Shown piece by piece: positions 16,347 through 24,772 of a stretch of 53,683 bases of DNA. This DNA is from Pontibacter sp. HSC-14F20. Its GTDB lineage: Bacteria > Bacteroidota > Bacteroidia > Cytophagales > Hymenobacteraceae. The first letter of the stretch is position 1. Each line of letters starts with the position of its first letter. The notes beneath the pieces are model-generated. The model saw only the letters and a list, made by a program, of their open reading frames with translations, did no database searches and was not told where the DNA came from. The stretch spans positions 1 to 53,683 of the forward strand of contig NZ_JAHZTC010000025.1 of the NCBI RefSeq assembly GCF_019599265.1. Direction: 5' to 3'. Both the position numbers and the translations under genes were made by a program.

Positions 16347-16850
16347 ATGCAAGGTATAAACCTCAAGATCATCCTGCTGCATAGCCTGGTCGTGCTGCTG
16401 GCTGCTCATGCTTTTATTGCGCTGGGCTATATTTACGATGTGCCGCTGGCGGAGCTATACCTGGAAACAGGCAACCTGGGCAAATTTGAGACAAGCGCCA
16501 ATACCTACCAGGTGAATTCTGAGCGGATCAGTAAGTTTATGCTCGTTCAGCGGTATGCGCCTTATGCCGGGGCACTGTTTGCCGTGGCGCTTTCATTTAT
16601 CGCCCTGCGCAGGAAAAAGTTTGGCATGAAGCACACCCTGATCGTGCTGGTGATCGCGGCACTGCTGGCCTTTGGCGGGGTTTTAGAAATGTCGTTTCTC
16701 AGAGACATCCTTTTTGCTCCCGGCCGACTTGTTTCAGCATCGGTCATGACTGTTTATACCTTTAACTACCTGCTTTTGCTGGGCCTTAGCTTTTGGCTGG
16801 CGTTCCTGAGCAAACGTATACCTGGCCTGGAAAGCAAAAACAAGGTATAG
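16347..16850 (+). CDS. hypothetical four-helix membrane protein
   Basis: 167 residues. Four hydrophobic segments: about 5-28, 73-90, 97-117 and 134-155; a polar loop (about 33-65) lies between the first two. The start overlaps the tail of the M61 gene context (2-base gap), so it is very likely co-expressed with that peptidase. I do not recognise the family. It could be a DUF-type integral membrane protein; no catalytic motif is visible. Confidence 0.75.
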   Translation: MQGINLKIILLHSLVVLLAAHAFIALGYIYDVPLAELYLETGNLGKFETSANTYQVNSERISKFMLVQRYAPYAGALFAVALSFIALRRKKFGMKHTLIVLVIAALLAFGGVLEMSFLRDILFAPGRLVSASVMTVYTFNYLLLLGLSFWLAFLSKRIPGLESKNKV

Positions 16851-16956
16851 CCACCAACAACAAAACAAGTGTATACCCGTTTGAAAAAAGACACCCGCTT
16901 GTTTCTGAAGCAATTGCGCTATAACTTAGTACCACATTCAACAGAGAGTTTTTCAC

Positions 16957-17607
16957 GTGAAAATATTTTTAAGCACCATCCTGACCTGTAGCCTGCTTTT
17001 TGCCGGATCAGCCATGGCCCAGAGCGGCCAGAAAGCCAGTCTTGAGGCCGCGCCGTCCCCAACCCTGCAGGAACAGCCAAACCAGTCTGCTGCAGAGAGA
17101 CCAACGAAATTTGAGATGCCGGCAAAGCGCCTCAGTTATAGTCTGGCTGCGGGAGCCAGTTTTGGCAGCGGTTTTGGCGCCACTTACCTCGAGCCAACTG
17201 TCCGATATCAGCTCAATCCGCGTTTGCGTGTGTTCAGCAGCCTGACCTATATGTCGGTGATGCCCGGACACTATACCGTGCCCACCACCGAAGGAGGTAC
17301 CAGCATGATGCGCACCAGCGCCAGCAATCACTACATTGCGCACGTGGGGGCCGACTACCTGGTGAACGAACGCCTGATTTTGAGCGGCAGCGTATGGAAA
17401 GACTTCTCAAACATTCCGGCTCAGAACCCGGCTTACATGAATTTTATGAACCCGGGCCGTCAGGGAATGGACTTCCGGGCGACTTATAAAGTTACCGAAC
17501 ACTTTTCGGTGACAGGTGCCATGCGCTACTCCAATGGTGCCTCTCCGTTTCACAACTCCTACCACCCTCCGGTATCTGTGGGCCGAAGCGGAGGCTTCTG
17601 GTACTAG
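16957..17607 (+). CDS. probable outer-membrane beta-barrel protein
   Basis: 216 residues, starting at GTG 16957, which gives a clean signal peptide (MKIFLSTILTCSLLFAGSAMAQ). A Pro/Gln/Ser-rich linker (about 25-50) precedes alternating amphipathic strands (LSYSLAAGASFGSGFGATYL, RLRVFSSLTYMS, YIAHVGADYLV, MDFRATYKVTEHFSVTGAMR), as in small outer-membrane barrels. It ends with aromatic residues (FWY), typical of barrel C-termini. No specific function can be assigned. Confidence 0.75.
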   Translation: MKIFLSTILTCSLLFAGSAMAQSGQKASLEAAPSPTLQEQPNQSAAERPTKFEMPAKRLSYSLAAGASFGSGFGATYLEPTVRYQLNPRLRVFSSLTYMSVMPGHYTVPTTEGGTSMMRTSASNHYIAHVGADYLVNERLILSGSVWKDFSNIPAQNPAYMNFMNPGRQGMDFRATYKVTEHFSVTGAMRYSNGASPFHNSYHPPVSVGRSGGFWY

Positions 17608-17633
17608 AATTCCGGCGTAGGATAAAATATTGC

Positions 17634-17668
17634 AAAGCGTCTTTTCTGAAAGGAGAAGGCGTTTTTTT
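17634..17668 (+). terminator. terminator after the outer-membrane protein gene
   Basis: Imperfect stem AAAGCGTCTTTTCT / GGAGAAGGCGTTT followed by TTTTTT. 27 bases past the stop. Confidence 0.7.
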
Positions 17669-17730
17669 AATGCCATCCGGCGTATATTAATTATTTCCCG
17701 GCACACGTTTCAACTTTCGGGTGCGTTATC

Positions 17731-18783
17731 GTGTTAATAATCGTTGAAAACAAGCTTATTCAGATTTTGAGGCAGAAGAACGAAACAGTAAGACATCTGA
17801 AAAACGACAAACTGGACGTAGTGAAACCAGATTTCCGTGGCAACAAGACCATTAACGGACAGTTTGTGAACGGCGGCGAGGTTTTTACGCCTAAACTAAG
17901 TAATGTGCTGCGCTGGAAAACCTCCCGCAACCCGCAGCGCGAAGAGAAAAAAGCCGACAACTACGTGCCCCCCGTTGTCTATGGCACCGACTTCATTAAT
18001 TCGAAAGAAGATATGGTGGTCTGGCTCGGGCATGCTACCTTCCTGATCCGGGTAAACGGACTGACCATGATCACCGATCCGGTGTTTTACGACCTGCCCA
18101 TGATCAAGCGTCGCATCGGGCTGCCCTGCGCCCCGGAGCAACTCACAGGGATAGACCTGGCCCTTTTCTCGCACGGCCACCGCGATCACCTCGACGAACG
18201 CTCCATTAAAACACTCTACCGCCAGAATCCGGACATGAAAGCCCTTGCCCCTTTGCATGCCGGCGATCTGCTTCGTAGTGCTGAGCCGCATTTGCCTTAC
18301 CAGGAGGCGGGCTGGTACCAGAAATTCGACCTCACGCCGGAAGGTATAGAGATTTACTTTCTGCCAGCCTCGCACTGGCACCGCCGCGGCATGTTCGACA
18401 TGAACAAAGTACTGTGGGGAAGTTTCCTGATCAAAACACCAACCATGCAGCTCTATTTTGCGGGCGACACAGGTTATAATGGTCATTTTGAAGAGATAGA
18501 AGCCTTGTTTGGTCCGATGGATGTGTGTGTGATGCCGGTGGGCGCCTACCGACCAAGCTTTCTGATGCAGAAGAGTCACCTGAATCCACATGAAGCGGTG
18601 CGGGCCTACAATGTGCTGCGCGGCGGCACTTTTATACCGATGCACTACGGCACTTTTGACCTCTCGGACGAGCCGGCGGGAGAGCCGGTGCGGCTGCTCG
18701 AGCAAATTGCCGCCTCAGGTATGATGCAAGGCCTGCGTATACCTGCCATCGGAGAGCAGGTGCTGCTGCGGGAATTGGTATAG
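17731..18783 (+). CDS. MBL-fold metallo-hydrolase (UlaG/NAPE-PLD-like)
   Basis: 350 residues, with a GTG start at 17731; the next Met is inside the core. After a ~90-residue N-terminal extension, the metallo-beta-lactamase fold begins at VVWLGHATFLIRVNGLTMIT. Metal motif HGHRDH (H148, H150, D152, H153) is intact, with later ligands in PASHWHRRG, FAGDTGYNGHF and IPMHYGTF. The arrangement GHATFLI plus SHWHRRG resembles N-acylphosphatidylethanolamine phospholipase D-like and UlaG-like hydrolases. The substrate is unknown, possibly a phospholipid-type phosphodiester. Confidence 0.9.
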   Translation: MLIIVENKLIQILRQKNETVRHLKNDKLDVVKPDFRGNKTINGQFVNGGEVFTPKLSNVLRWKTSRNPQREEKKADNYVPPVVYGTDFINSKEDMVVWLGHATFLIRVNGLTMITDPVFYDLPMIKRRIGLPCAPEQLTGIDLALFSHGHRDHLDERSIKTLYRQNPDMKALAPLHAGDLLRSAEPHLPYQEAGWYQKFDLTPEGIEIYFLPASHWHRRGMFDMNKVLWGSFLIKTPTMQLYFAGDTGYNGHFEEIEALFGPMDVCVMPVGAYRPSFLMQKSHLNPHEAVRAYNVLRGGTFIPMHYGTFDLSDEPAGEPVRLLEQIAASGMMQGLRIPAIGEQVLLRELV

Positions 18784-18805
18784 CCCGAAAACCGGCAGGC
18801 TGTGC

Positions 18806-18813
18806 TATATTTG
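18806..18813 (+). promoter_or_regulatory. candidate -7 box of the SSS symporter gene
   Basis: TATATTTG, a full match to TAnnTTTG, 20 bases before the ATG at 18834. The -33 region is poor. Confidence 0.5.
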
Positions 18814-18833
18814 CAGCGTTTTCCACATTTCAC

Positions 18834-20285
18834 ATGTCTGCAACGCTTATCATCAGCCTGATCATCGGCTATTTCTGCATCCTGATTCTGATCTCTTTCC
18901 TGACGGGCAAGAGTACCGATTCCGACACCTTCTTTCTGGCCAACCGCAAATCGCCCTGGTACATCGTGGCCTTTGGCATGATCGGTGCGACCCTCTCAGG
19001 CGTGACTTTCGTGTCGGTGCCGGGCATGGTGCGTGATTTGCAGTTTACCTACATGCAGCTCTTACTGGGCTATATAGCGGGCTATTTTGTGATCGCTACG
19101 ATCTTGTTGCCGCTTTACTATCGTCTCAATCTTGTCTCTATCTATACCTACCTGGACCAGCGCTTCGGGTTCTGGTCCTACAAAACCGGGGCAGCCTTCT
19201 TCCTGCTCTCACGCACGCTGGGTTCTGCCATCCGCCTTTTTCTGGTAGCGAGCGTGCTGCAACTGGCGGCATTCGATCAAATAGGCATTCCGTTTGCCGT
19301 CACAGTAGCCGTCACGATCCTGCTGATCTGGATCTATACCTTCCGGAGCGGCATGAAAACCATCATCTGGACCGATACTTTCCAGACTGCCGCCATGCTG
19401 ACGGCGGTGGGAGTCAGCATCTGGGTGGTATCGGATGAGCTGAATCTGGGTTTCCAGGGGATGGTCGATACGATTTCGGCCAGCGAATACAGCACGATTT
19501 TTAACTGGGATTATAAGGAAGACACCTATTTCCTGAAGCAGTTTTTCGCGGGCGCTTTCATTACCATCGTCATGACCGGCCTGGACCAGGACATGATGCA
19601 GAAAAACCTGAGTTGCAAGAATATCGGCGAAGCGCAGAAAAACATGTTCTGGTTCACCGGAATTCTAACGGTGGTTATCGTGATGTTTCTTTCGCTGGGG
19701 GCTTTGCTATACCTGTACGCTTCCTCTAAAGGTATAACGCTGCCCGAGCGCGGCGATGACGTGTTTCCGTTTCTGGCCCTGAACCACTTCCCGCCTGTTG
19801 TAGGTATAGCGTTCATCCTGGGCATTATTGCCATCGCCTACGCCTCTGCCGATTCGGCGCTGACTTCCCTTACCACCTCCTTCTGCGTGGATTTTCTTAA
19901 TTTCAAAGCGCGCAGCGAGCACGAGCGGGTACGGCTGCGGTACTTTGTGCACATCGGCTTTTCCTTACTGATTGGTCTGGTCATCATAGCCGTCAACGCC
20001 TTCAACAGCCAGAGTCTCATCGCCACGGTGCTGCAGGTGGCCGGCTATACCTACGGCCCGCTGCTGGGACTCTACAGCTTCGGTCTCTTTACCCGCCGCC
20101 CGGTGCGCGATCGTTTCGTGCCTGCTATCTGTATAGCCGCCCCGCTTATCACTTACATCATCAGCGCCAACTCCGCCGCCTGGTTTTATGGCTATAAGTT
20201 TGGTTTTGAGGTACTGATACTGAATGGGTTCCTGACCTTTGTGGGGTTATGGGCAGTGCCGCATAAAAGAGTGGTTCGTGTGTAG
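18834..20285 (+). CDS. sodium:solute symporter (SSS family), copy 1
   Basis: 483 residues, about 13 membrane helices. SSS features: FLANRKSPWYIVAFGMIGATLSGVTFVSVPG near the N-terminus, RTLGSAIRLFLVASVLQLAA, GLDQDMMQKNLSCKN (the conserved loop after helix 6) and AYASADSALTSLTTSF in the sodium-site helix 8 region. It imports a solute with Na+; the substrate cannot be read from sequence. The family member is similar in layout to sialic acid/proline/glucose-type symporters. It is a separate unit from the neighbouring MBL gene, with its own -7 box. Confidence 0.92.
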   Translation: MSATLIISLIIGYFCILILISFLTGKSTDSDTFFLANRKSPWYIVAFGMIGATLSGVTFVSVPGMVRDLQFTYMQLLLGYIAGYFVIATILLPLYYRLNLVSIYTYLDQRFGFWSYKTGAAFFLLSRTLGSAIRLFLVASVLQLAAFDQIGIPFAVTVAVTILLIWIYTFRSGMKTIIWTDTFQTAAMLTAVGVSIWVVSDELNLGFQGMVDTISASEYSTIFNWDYKEDTYFLKQFFAGAFITIVMTGLDQDMMQKNLSCKNIGEAQKNMFWFTGILTVVIVMFLSLGALLYLYASSKGITLPERGDDVFPFLALNHFPPVVGIAFILGIIAIAYASADSALTSLTTSFCVDFLNFKARSEHERVRLRYFVHIGFSLLIGLVIIAVNAFNSQSLIATVLQVAGYTYGPLLGLYSFGLFTRRPVRDRFVPAICIAAPLITYIISANSAAWFYGYKFGFEVLILNGFLTFVGLWAVPHKRVVRV

Positions 20286-20314
20286 GGACAAGCAAATTAG
20301 AATCTTGCAATTCT

Positions 20315-20356
20315 ATGGGTAGAGGGCCTCTTAAATCCTGTAAATCCCGATTCTGG
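20315..20356 (+). repeat. short copy of a composite dispersed repeat
   Basis: GGGTAGAGGGCCTC followed directly by AAATCCTGTAAATCCCGATT. Longer versions with the same two parts are at 22701-22838 and 25862-26020. Confidence 0.55.
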
Positions 20357-20471
20357 CATTTATATCCTATACTTTGCTTACCTTTGAAAGATTTTTCGGG
20401 TACGTGGCATTTTTAGTGCTGCCTGGCTGTTATAGGCCAGCACCCCCTATCATAAAGTATAGAATTGATTA

Positions 20472-22292
20472 ATGGCAAAACGCGGAATCGGGCTAAACGA
20501 CAATACGCAGGAGAAAGAAGGCAGAAAGAAAATCAGCAAAGACAGCTTCCGTCGCGGTATCAGGATATTTAGCTACGTACTACCCTACAAGTTTAAATTC
20601 CTGGTCGGTCTGGGCTTTCTGGTACTTTCCAGCCTGACCTTCATGATCTTCCCGCTGCTCACCGGCAAGCTGGTCGACTCCTCCACCGGCAATGCCGACT
20701 GGTTCCTTGAAGACATCGACATGATTGCCCTTGGCCTTTTTGCCGTGATTCTGGCGCAGGGTATTTTCTCTTTTTTCCGGGTATACTTCTTTGCGCAGGT
20801 GAGCGAAAACGCCGTGGCTGACATACGCCGCGACCTTTACAGCAAGTTCATGATGCTGCCGATTCCTTTCTATGAAAAAAGGCGCGTAGGCGAGATCACC
20901 AGCCGCATCACCACCGACGTAGCGCAGGTACAGGATGCCATGTCGATTACGCTGGCCGAACTTTTCCGCCAGATCACCACGCTTTTGGTGGGTATCATCA
21001 TCATTCTCTGGACTTCCATTAAACTGTCGATGTTCATGCTGGCGACCTTTCCGGTGCTGGTGGCGCTCACGCTGGTTTTTGGCCGCAAGATCAAGAGCCT
21101 CTCCAAGAAAACACAAGACGAACTGGCCAACACCAACGTCATCGTAGAAGAAACGCTGCAGGCGATCAACACCGTGAAAGCTTATACCAACGAAAACTTT
21201 GAGATCGGCCGCTACCGCCACTCGCTCAGCAAAGCCGTAAAAGCGGCCCTGTCGGCAGCCAATTACCGGGGTGCTTTCATTTCCTTTGTGATCGTAGGCC
21301 TGTTTGGCGGTATTATCCTCGTGATCTGGTACGGTGCAACGCTCGTGCAGAATGGTGATTTGACTATTGGGGAACTGATTTCCTTTATTATTTATACCGT
21401 ATTCATCGGCGCCTCCGTGGGTGGTTTGGGTGAACTTTACGGCAAAATACAGTCAGCCTTGGGAGCAACCGAGCGCATCCAGGAAATCCTGGCCGAAACA
21501 GAAGAGCCAACCGATAAGAGCCTGCGTCCGCTGAGCGAAATCCCGCGTGTTCGTGGCGACATCAGTTATAACCAGGTGGCCTTCTCTTACCCTACCCGTC
21601 CGGACATTCAGGTGCTCCGCGATATCAATTTCAGCATACGTTCCGGTGAAAAGATTGCCCTCGTAGGCCCAAGCGGCGCCGGTAAGTCTACTATTGTGCA
21701 ACTGTTGCTTCGTCTCTACGACGTAAGCCACGGCAGCATTACCGTCGACGGGCAGGACATCCGCCAGATGAGTCTGACTGAACTTCGAGCAAATGTGGGT
21801 ATCGTGCCGCAGGAGGTACTGCTTTTTGGTGGTTCTATCCGCGAGAATATTGCTTACGGTCGTCCGGAGGCTACGGAAGAAGAAATCATAGCAGCAGCAC
21901 GCAAAGCCAATGCCTACGACTTTATCTCGTCCTTCCCGGAAGGACTGGATACTTTGGTGGGCGAGCGCGGCATCAAGCTCTCCGGCGGTCAGCGCCAGCG
22001 CGTCGCCATCGCCCGCGCCATCCTGAAAAACCCGGCTATCCTCGTACTCGACGAAGCCACCAGCTCGCTTGACTCAGAGTCAGAACATTTGGTGCAGCAG
22101 GCCATGGATGAGCTGATGAAGAACCGAACCTCTATCGTGATAGCCCACCGCCTGAGTACCATCCGCAAAGTGGATAAGATTTTGGTGATCGATGGTGGGG
22201 AAATTGTTGAGGAAGGCTCACATGAGGTACTATCACTTAATGACAATGGGATTTATGCGAATCTGCTTAGGTTGCAGTTTGAAATGAGTTAA
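20472..22292 (+). CDS. ABC transporter, fused permease and ATPase (MsbA/LmrA-like exporter)
   Basis: 606 residues. N-terminal exporter membrane domain with six helices (about 40-330), then a nucleotide-binding domain: Walker A GPSGAGKST (399-407), Q-loop GIVPQEVLLFGG, signature LSGGQ (503-507) and Walker B ILVLDEAT (Asp527, Glu528), followed by the H-loop IVIAHRLSTI. All motifs are intact, so a homodimer should be functional. It resembles the BmrA/MsbA half-transporter group that exports lipids or drugs. An N-terminal basic region (about 1-30) precedes the first helix. A good terminator follows. Confidence 0.96.
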   Translation: MAKRGIGLNDNTQEKEGRKKISKDSFRRGIRIFSYVLPYKFKFLVGLGFLVLSSLTFMIFPLLTGKLVDSSTGNADWFLEDIDMIALGLFAVILAQGIFSFFRVYFFAQVSENAVADIRRDLYSKFMMLPIPFYEKRRVGEITSRITTDVAQVQDAMSITLAELFRQITTLLVGIIIILWTSIKLSMFMLATFPVLVALTLVFGRKIKSLSKKTQDELANTNVIVEETLQAINTVKAYTNENFEIGRYRHSLSKAVKAALSAANYRGAFISFVIVGLFGGIILVIWYGATLVQNGDLTIGELISFIIYTVFIGASVGGLGELYGKIQSALGATERIQEILAETEEPTDKSLRPLSEIPRVRGDISYNQVAFSYPTRPDIQVLRDINFSIRSGEKIALVGPSGAGKSTIVQLLLRLYDVSHGSITVDGQDIRQMSLTELRANVGIVPQEVLLFGGSIRENIAYGRPEATEEEIIAAARKANAYDFISSFPEGLDTLVGERGIKLSGGQRQRVAIARAILKNPAILVLDEATSSLDSESEHLVQQAMDELMKNRTSIVIAHRLSTIRKVDKILVIDGGEIVEEGSHEVLSLNDNGIYANLLRLQFEMS

Positions 22293-22314
22293 GAATTTAT
22301 GCTGTAAGGTATAC

Positions 22315-22351
22315 GAGCCCTGTTAGTGTTAAGCTGACAGGGCTCTTTTTG
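22315..22351 (+). terminator. terminator after the ABC transporter
   Basis: Stem GAGCCCTGT (22315-22323) / ACAGGGCTC (22337-22345) followed by TTTTTGTT. Confidence 0.9.
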
Positions 22352-22415
22352 TTACGGGTATAGCTGCTGCAATTGCAGGTATAGCAGCCAAAATTGTTCC
22401 ATTGCCTGCCCTGCC

Positions 22416-22636
22416 CGGGCGGACCTCACTTTTTTATCTTGACATAAAAATCGAGGGCCCCTAGCCCCAGTAGGCAAAAAAGTCAAGACCCTCCAAATCG
22501 AGGACCCCCTACCCCCACTCGCTGAACGCTCTTGACAGGGGGACCCCTTCACCCCCAACAGTGGAGTGTCAAAAAGTGTACCTGGCTCAAGTGATCTACT
22601 TCGTAGCTCAAGGGGCAAGTTAGTCTTGCTATACCT
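22416..22636 (-). repeat. ~220-bp dispersed intergenic repeat, copy B (inverted relative to copy A)
   Basis: Reverse complement aligns with 11107-11325 from AGGTATAGCAAGACTAACTT at one end to AAAAAGTGAGG at the other, with the central ~120 bases nearly identical. The minus-strand ORF through it encodes the same peptide as copy A (DTPLLGVKGSPCQERSASGG), which shows that peptide is a by-product of the repeat. Confidence 0.85.
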
Positions 22637-23022
22637 GCCAGTGGCTTGTGAATTCATACAGAAGCTACAGTTCCTATGCCTGTAAGATGGCAGCGGCAGA
22701 CTCCTTCCCCTGTTTTGGGGGTAGGGGCCCTCGACAAAAGGGGAAGGCTGGGATGGGGTAACTCCCCTTCGAAGGGGATATCAATCGTTCGTGAGAATTC
22801 TGCAAATCCCTTAATCCTGACAATCCTGATTTCAACAAGTTATACCTCCGTTGCCCCAAGACATTCGCAGTTCTGAGAGGACGCTGCCAAGTCTACACTT
22901 TCTCTTCCAAATTTACCACTGCTGAGAATTTATGGAGCAGACCTCAATACAGAGGGCCAGACAGCTAACTTTATCGCTACCTATGCATACTTCCACATCC
23001 ATATATCCTAATAAATCACTAA
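22637..23022. other. non-coding stretch between repeat B and the next promoter
   Basis: Contains the composite repeat at 22701-22838 and about 180 bases without a recognisable feature. No ORF here has a start, codon pattern or product I would support. Confidence 0.5.
22701..22838 (+). repeat. composite GC-rich dispersed repeat
   Basis: Hairpin CCTTCCCCTGTTTTG / CAAAAGGGGAAGG (22703-22747) around the core GGGGGTAGGGGCCCTCGA, then the palindrome TCCCCTTCGAAGGGGA (22763-22778), then AATCCTGACAATCCTGATT near the right end. The core also occurs in repeats A and B. Confidence 0.7.
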
Positions 23023-23052
23023 TTTGCGGAGTATAAACGGTCTATACCTTCG
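23023..23052 (+). promoter_or_regulatory. candidate promoter of the 174-aa envelope protein
   Basis: TTTG (23023-23026), 18-bp spacer, TACCTTCG (23045-23052), one mismatch to TAnnTTTG. It starts 22 bases before the ATG at 23075. The -7 box overlaps a TATACCT motif. Confidence 0.5.
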
Positions 23053-23074
23053 CTAGTCGCTCCTGAACAACTTT

Positions 23075-23599
23075 ATGCACACAACCAGCGCTTTCACCCG
23101 AGCCATTCTTTTCTGCTTGCTGCTTGTAATTAGCTTTTCGGCTTCGGCTCAGAACTACCGCGATACATTCAGGGCGCGCAATGCGGTGTATGCAGAATTA
23201 GGGGGAAATGGCGATTTACTTTCGGCTAACTACGACCGTATTGTGTACCAGAAGTCCATGCTAAAGGTGGCTTTTCGGATAGGTATCGCGAGCAACACAT
23301 TCTTTTCCGCTGAGGAGCCGGGCTTTTATCCGGTTGTGCCTGTTGAGGCGCTGGGCATGATCGGGCGTTTTCAGAAGCACTTTGAATTTGGTTTGGGCTA
23401 TACCCGCCGCTTTACCAACGAACCTGACCTTTTGCAGAACATGTACTTCAGCCGCATCGGTTTCCGGTATCAAAACCCGACAGGCGGCCTTGTGGTGCGG
23501 GTTGCCTTCACTCCTTTCCTGTCTACAGAAAGCAACATCAAGTCGCCGGGCGCTGCTTTTATACCCCGCTTTGGCTTAAGTGTGGGCCGAAGTTTTTAA
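23075..23599 (+). CDS. hypothetical outer-membrane protein
   Basis: 174 residues with signal peptide (AFTRAILFCLLLVISFSASA, cleavage near SAQ). Mature part has short amphipathic beta strands (NAVYAELGGNGDLLSANYDR, MLKVAFRIGIAS, HFEFGLGYTRRF, SRIGFRYQ, LVVRVAFTPFLS, PRFGLSVGRSF) ending in Phe, as in small eight-stranded barrels. Proteins of this kind are frequent unnamed outer-membrane proteins in Cytophagales. No function is assignable. It is monocistronic with its own promoter candidate. Confidence 0.75.
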   Translation: MHTTSAFTRAILFCLLLVISFSASAQNYRDTFRARNAVYAELGGNGDLLSANYDRIVYQKSMLKVAFRIGIASNTFFSAEEPGFYPVVPVEALGMIGRFQKHFEFGLGYTRRFTNEPDLLQNMYFSRIGFRYQNPTGGLVVRVAFTPFLSTESNIKSPGAAFIPRFGLSVGRSF

Positions 23600-23701
23600 G
23601 TCAACCTCAAAACTTATTCTGAAAGTAAAGGTTAAGGGAAATAACCAGCATTTTTGAGTATTTTCGAGTCGCAAACCATCAATTATCTTAAATATAGAAC
23701 C

Positions 23702-24580
23702 ATGAAAAAGATTTTATTCAGCATGCTACTGTCAGCGGCGCTACTAGGCGGTACAGCTGTAACAGTTCAGGCCCAGCAACAAGGCATCGCTATGCCAGCT
23801 GCCAGTCCACTATCTACCCTGACACAAGAGATCGGCCTTTCGAACGTAGCCGTGTCCTATTCCCGCCCATCCAAGAAAGGCCGCTCGGTATACGGTGGCG
23901 ACATTGTGCCTTTTGGCAAGGTATGGCGCACAGGAGCCAACAACTCCACCACCTTGAAGTTTAGCGATGAAGTAACCATTCAGGGCAAAAAGGTGCCAGC
24001 CGGAGAGTACGCACTGCTGACTATACCTGCCCAGAACGAGTGGACGATCATCCTCTACAAAGACACCAAACTTGGCGGAAACGTGGCCCAGTATAAGCAG
24101 GAAAACGACCAGCTCCGTTTTACGGTAAAGCCGCAGACCAACCCGAGAACAGTAGAAACCTTCACGATCAACTTCGCGAACCTGAAGGCAAACTCAGCTG
24201 ATCTGGAGATTCTGTGGGACAAGACAATTGCCAGTTTCACCATCGAGGCTGAAGTAGACAGCAAAGTGATGGCGCAGATTCAGGAGCGTGTGGTAAATGG
24301 AAAAGAAGTGTCTCCTGCTCTTTATGCCGCTGCCGCCAGCTACTACGCCGAGAACAACAAGGATATGAAGCAGGCGCTGGAATGGATGAAAAAAGCCAAC
24401 GCCAATGACCCTAAATTCTGGAACCTGCACGCTCAGGCCAAAATCCAGGCGAAAATGAAAGACTACAAAGGCGCCGTGAAAACCGCCGAGCAGTCAATCG
24501 AACTCGCTAAGAAGGCAAGCAACGACGACTATGTGCGTATGAATGAGAAAGCCATTGCCGAGTGGAAGAAAATGAAGTAG
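23702..24580 (+). CDS. DUF2911 domain protein with C-terminal TPR-like helices
   Basis: 292 residues from the ATG at 23702, chosen because it begins a clear signal peptide (MKKILFSMLLSAALLGGTAV; cleavage near VQAQ). DUF2911 domain at about 30-190, recognisable by VSYSRPSKKGRSVYGGDIVP, FGKVWRTGANNSTTLKFS and VPAGEYALLTIP. The C-terminal ~100 residues (from SPALYAAAASYYAENNKD) form two or three TPR-like helical hairpins. DUF2911 proteins are secreted Bacteroidota proteins of unknown function. It is followed by its own terminator. Confidence 0.9.
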   Translation: MKKILFSMLLSAALLGGTAVTVQAQQQGIAMPAASPLSTLTQEIGLSNVAVSYSRPSKKGRSVYGGDIVPFGKVWRTGANNSTTLKFSDEVTIQGKKVPAGEYALLTIPAQNEWTIILYKDTKLGGNVAQYKQENDQLRFTVKPQTNPRTVETFTINFANLKANSADLEILWDKTIASFTIEAEVDSKVMAQIQERVVNGKEVSPALYAAAASYYAENNKDMKQALEWMKKANANDPKFWNLHAQAKIQAKMKDYKGAVKTAEQSIELAKKASNDDYVRMNEKAIAEWKKMK

Positions 24581-24603
24581 GCTATACCTGCCCGCTTTTT
24601 ACC

Positions 24604-24638
24604 GAAAGCCTCTGCTCTGGCAGGGGCTTTCCTTTTTA
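24604..24638 (+). terminator. terminator after the DUF2911 gene
   Basis: Stem GAAAGCCTCTGC (24604-24615) / GCAGGGGCTTTC (24620-24631), one G-T pair, followed by CTTTTT. Confidence 0.85.
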
Positions 24639-24699
24639 AGAAATCTGCTGGAAATAAAGCCACCTTTCCCTTCAATCCGTTTATTTAAGCGTATTTTAC

Positions 24700-24772
24700 C
24701 GCGACCGTAGGAGAATCCGGAAGTATGGCTTACGCGCAACTATATCCGAATCTCTACATGCTGTCGGGATGA
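24700..24772. repeat. short inverted-repeat element, GTCAT-CCGAC family
   Basis: Left arm CGACCGTAGGAGAATCCGGA and right arm (reverse complement GTCATCCCGAC...GAGATTCGGATA) form an imperfect inverted repeat of about 75 bp. Its right end, GTCGGGATGAC, contains the start codon used by the next gene. Confidence 0.65.

Noticed and set aside
17896..18705. 269-aa minus-strand ORF opposite the MBL hydrolase
   Set aside because: Shadow of a gene with intact metal-binding motifs; no motif of its own.
22352..22657. 101-aa minus-strand ORF covering repeat B
   Set aside because: Same repeat peptide as copy A; overlaps the ABC transporter terminator region and has no independent support.
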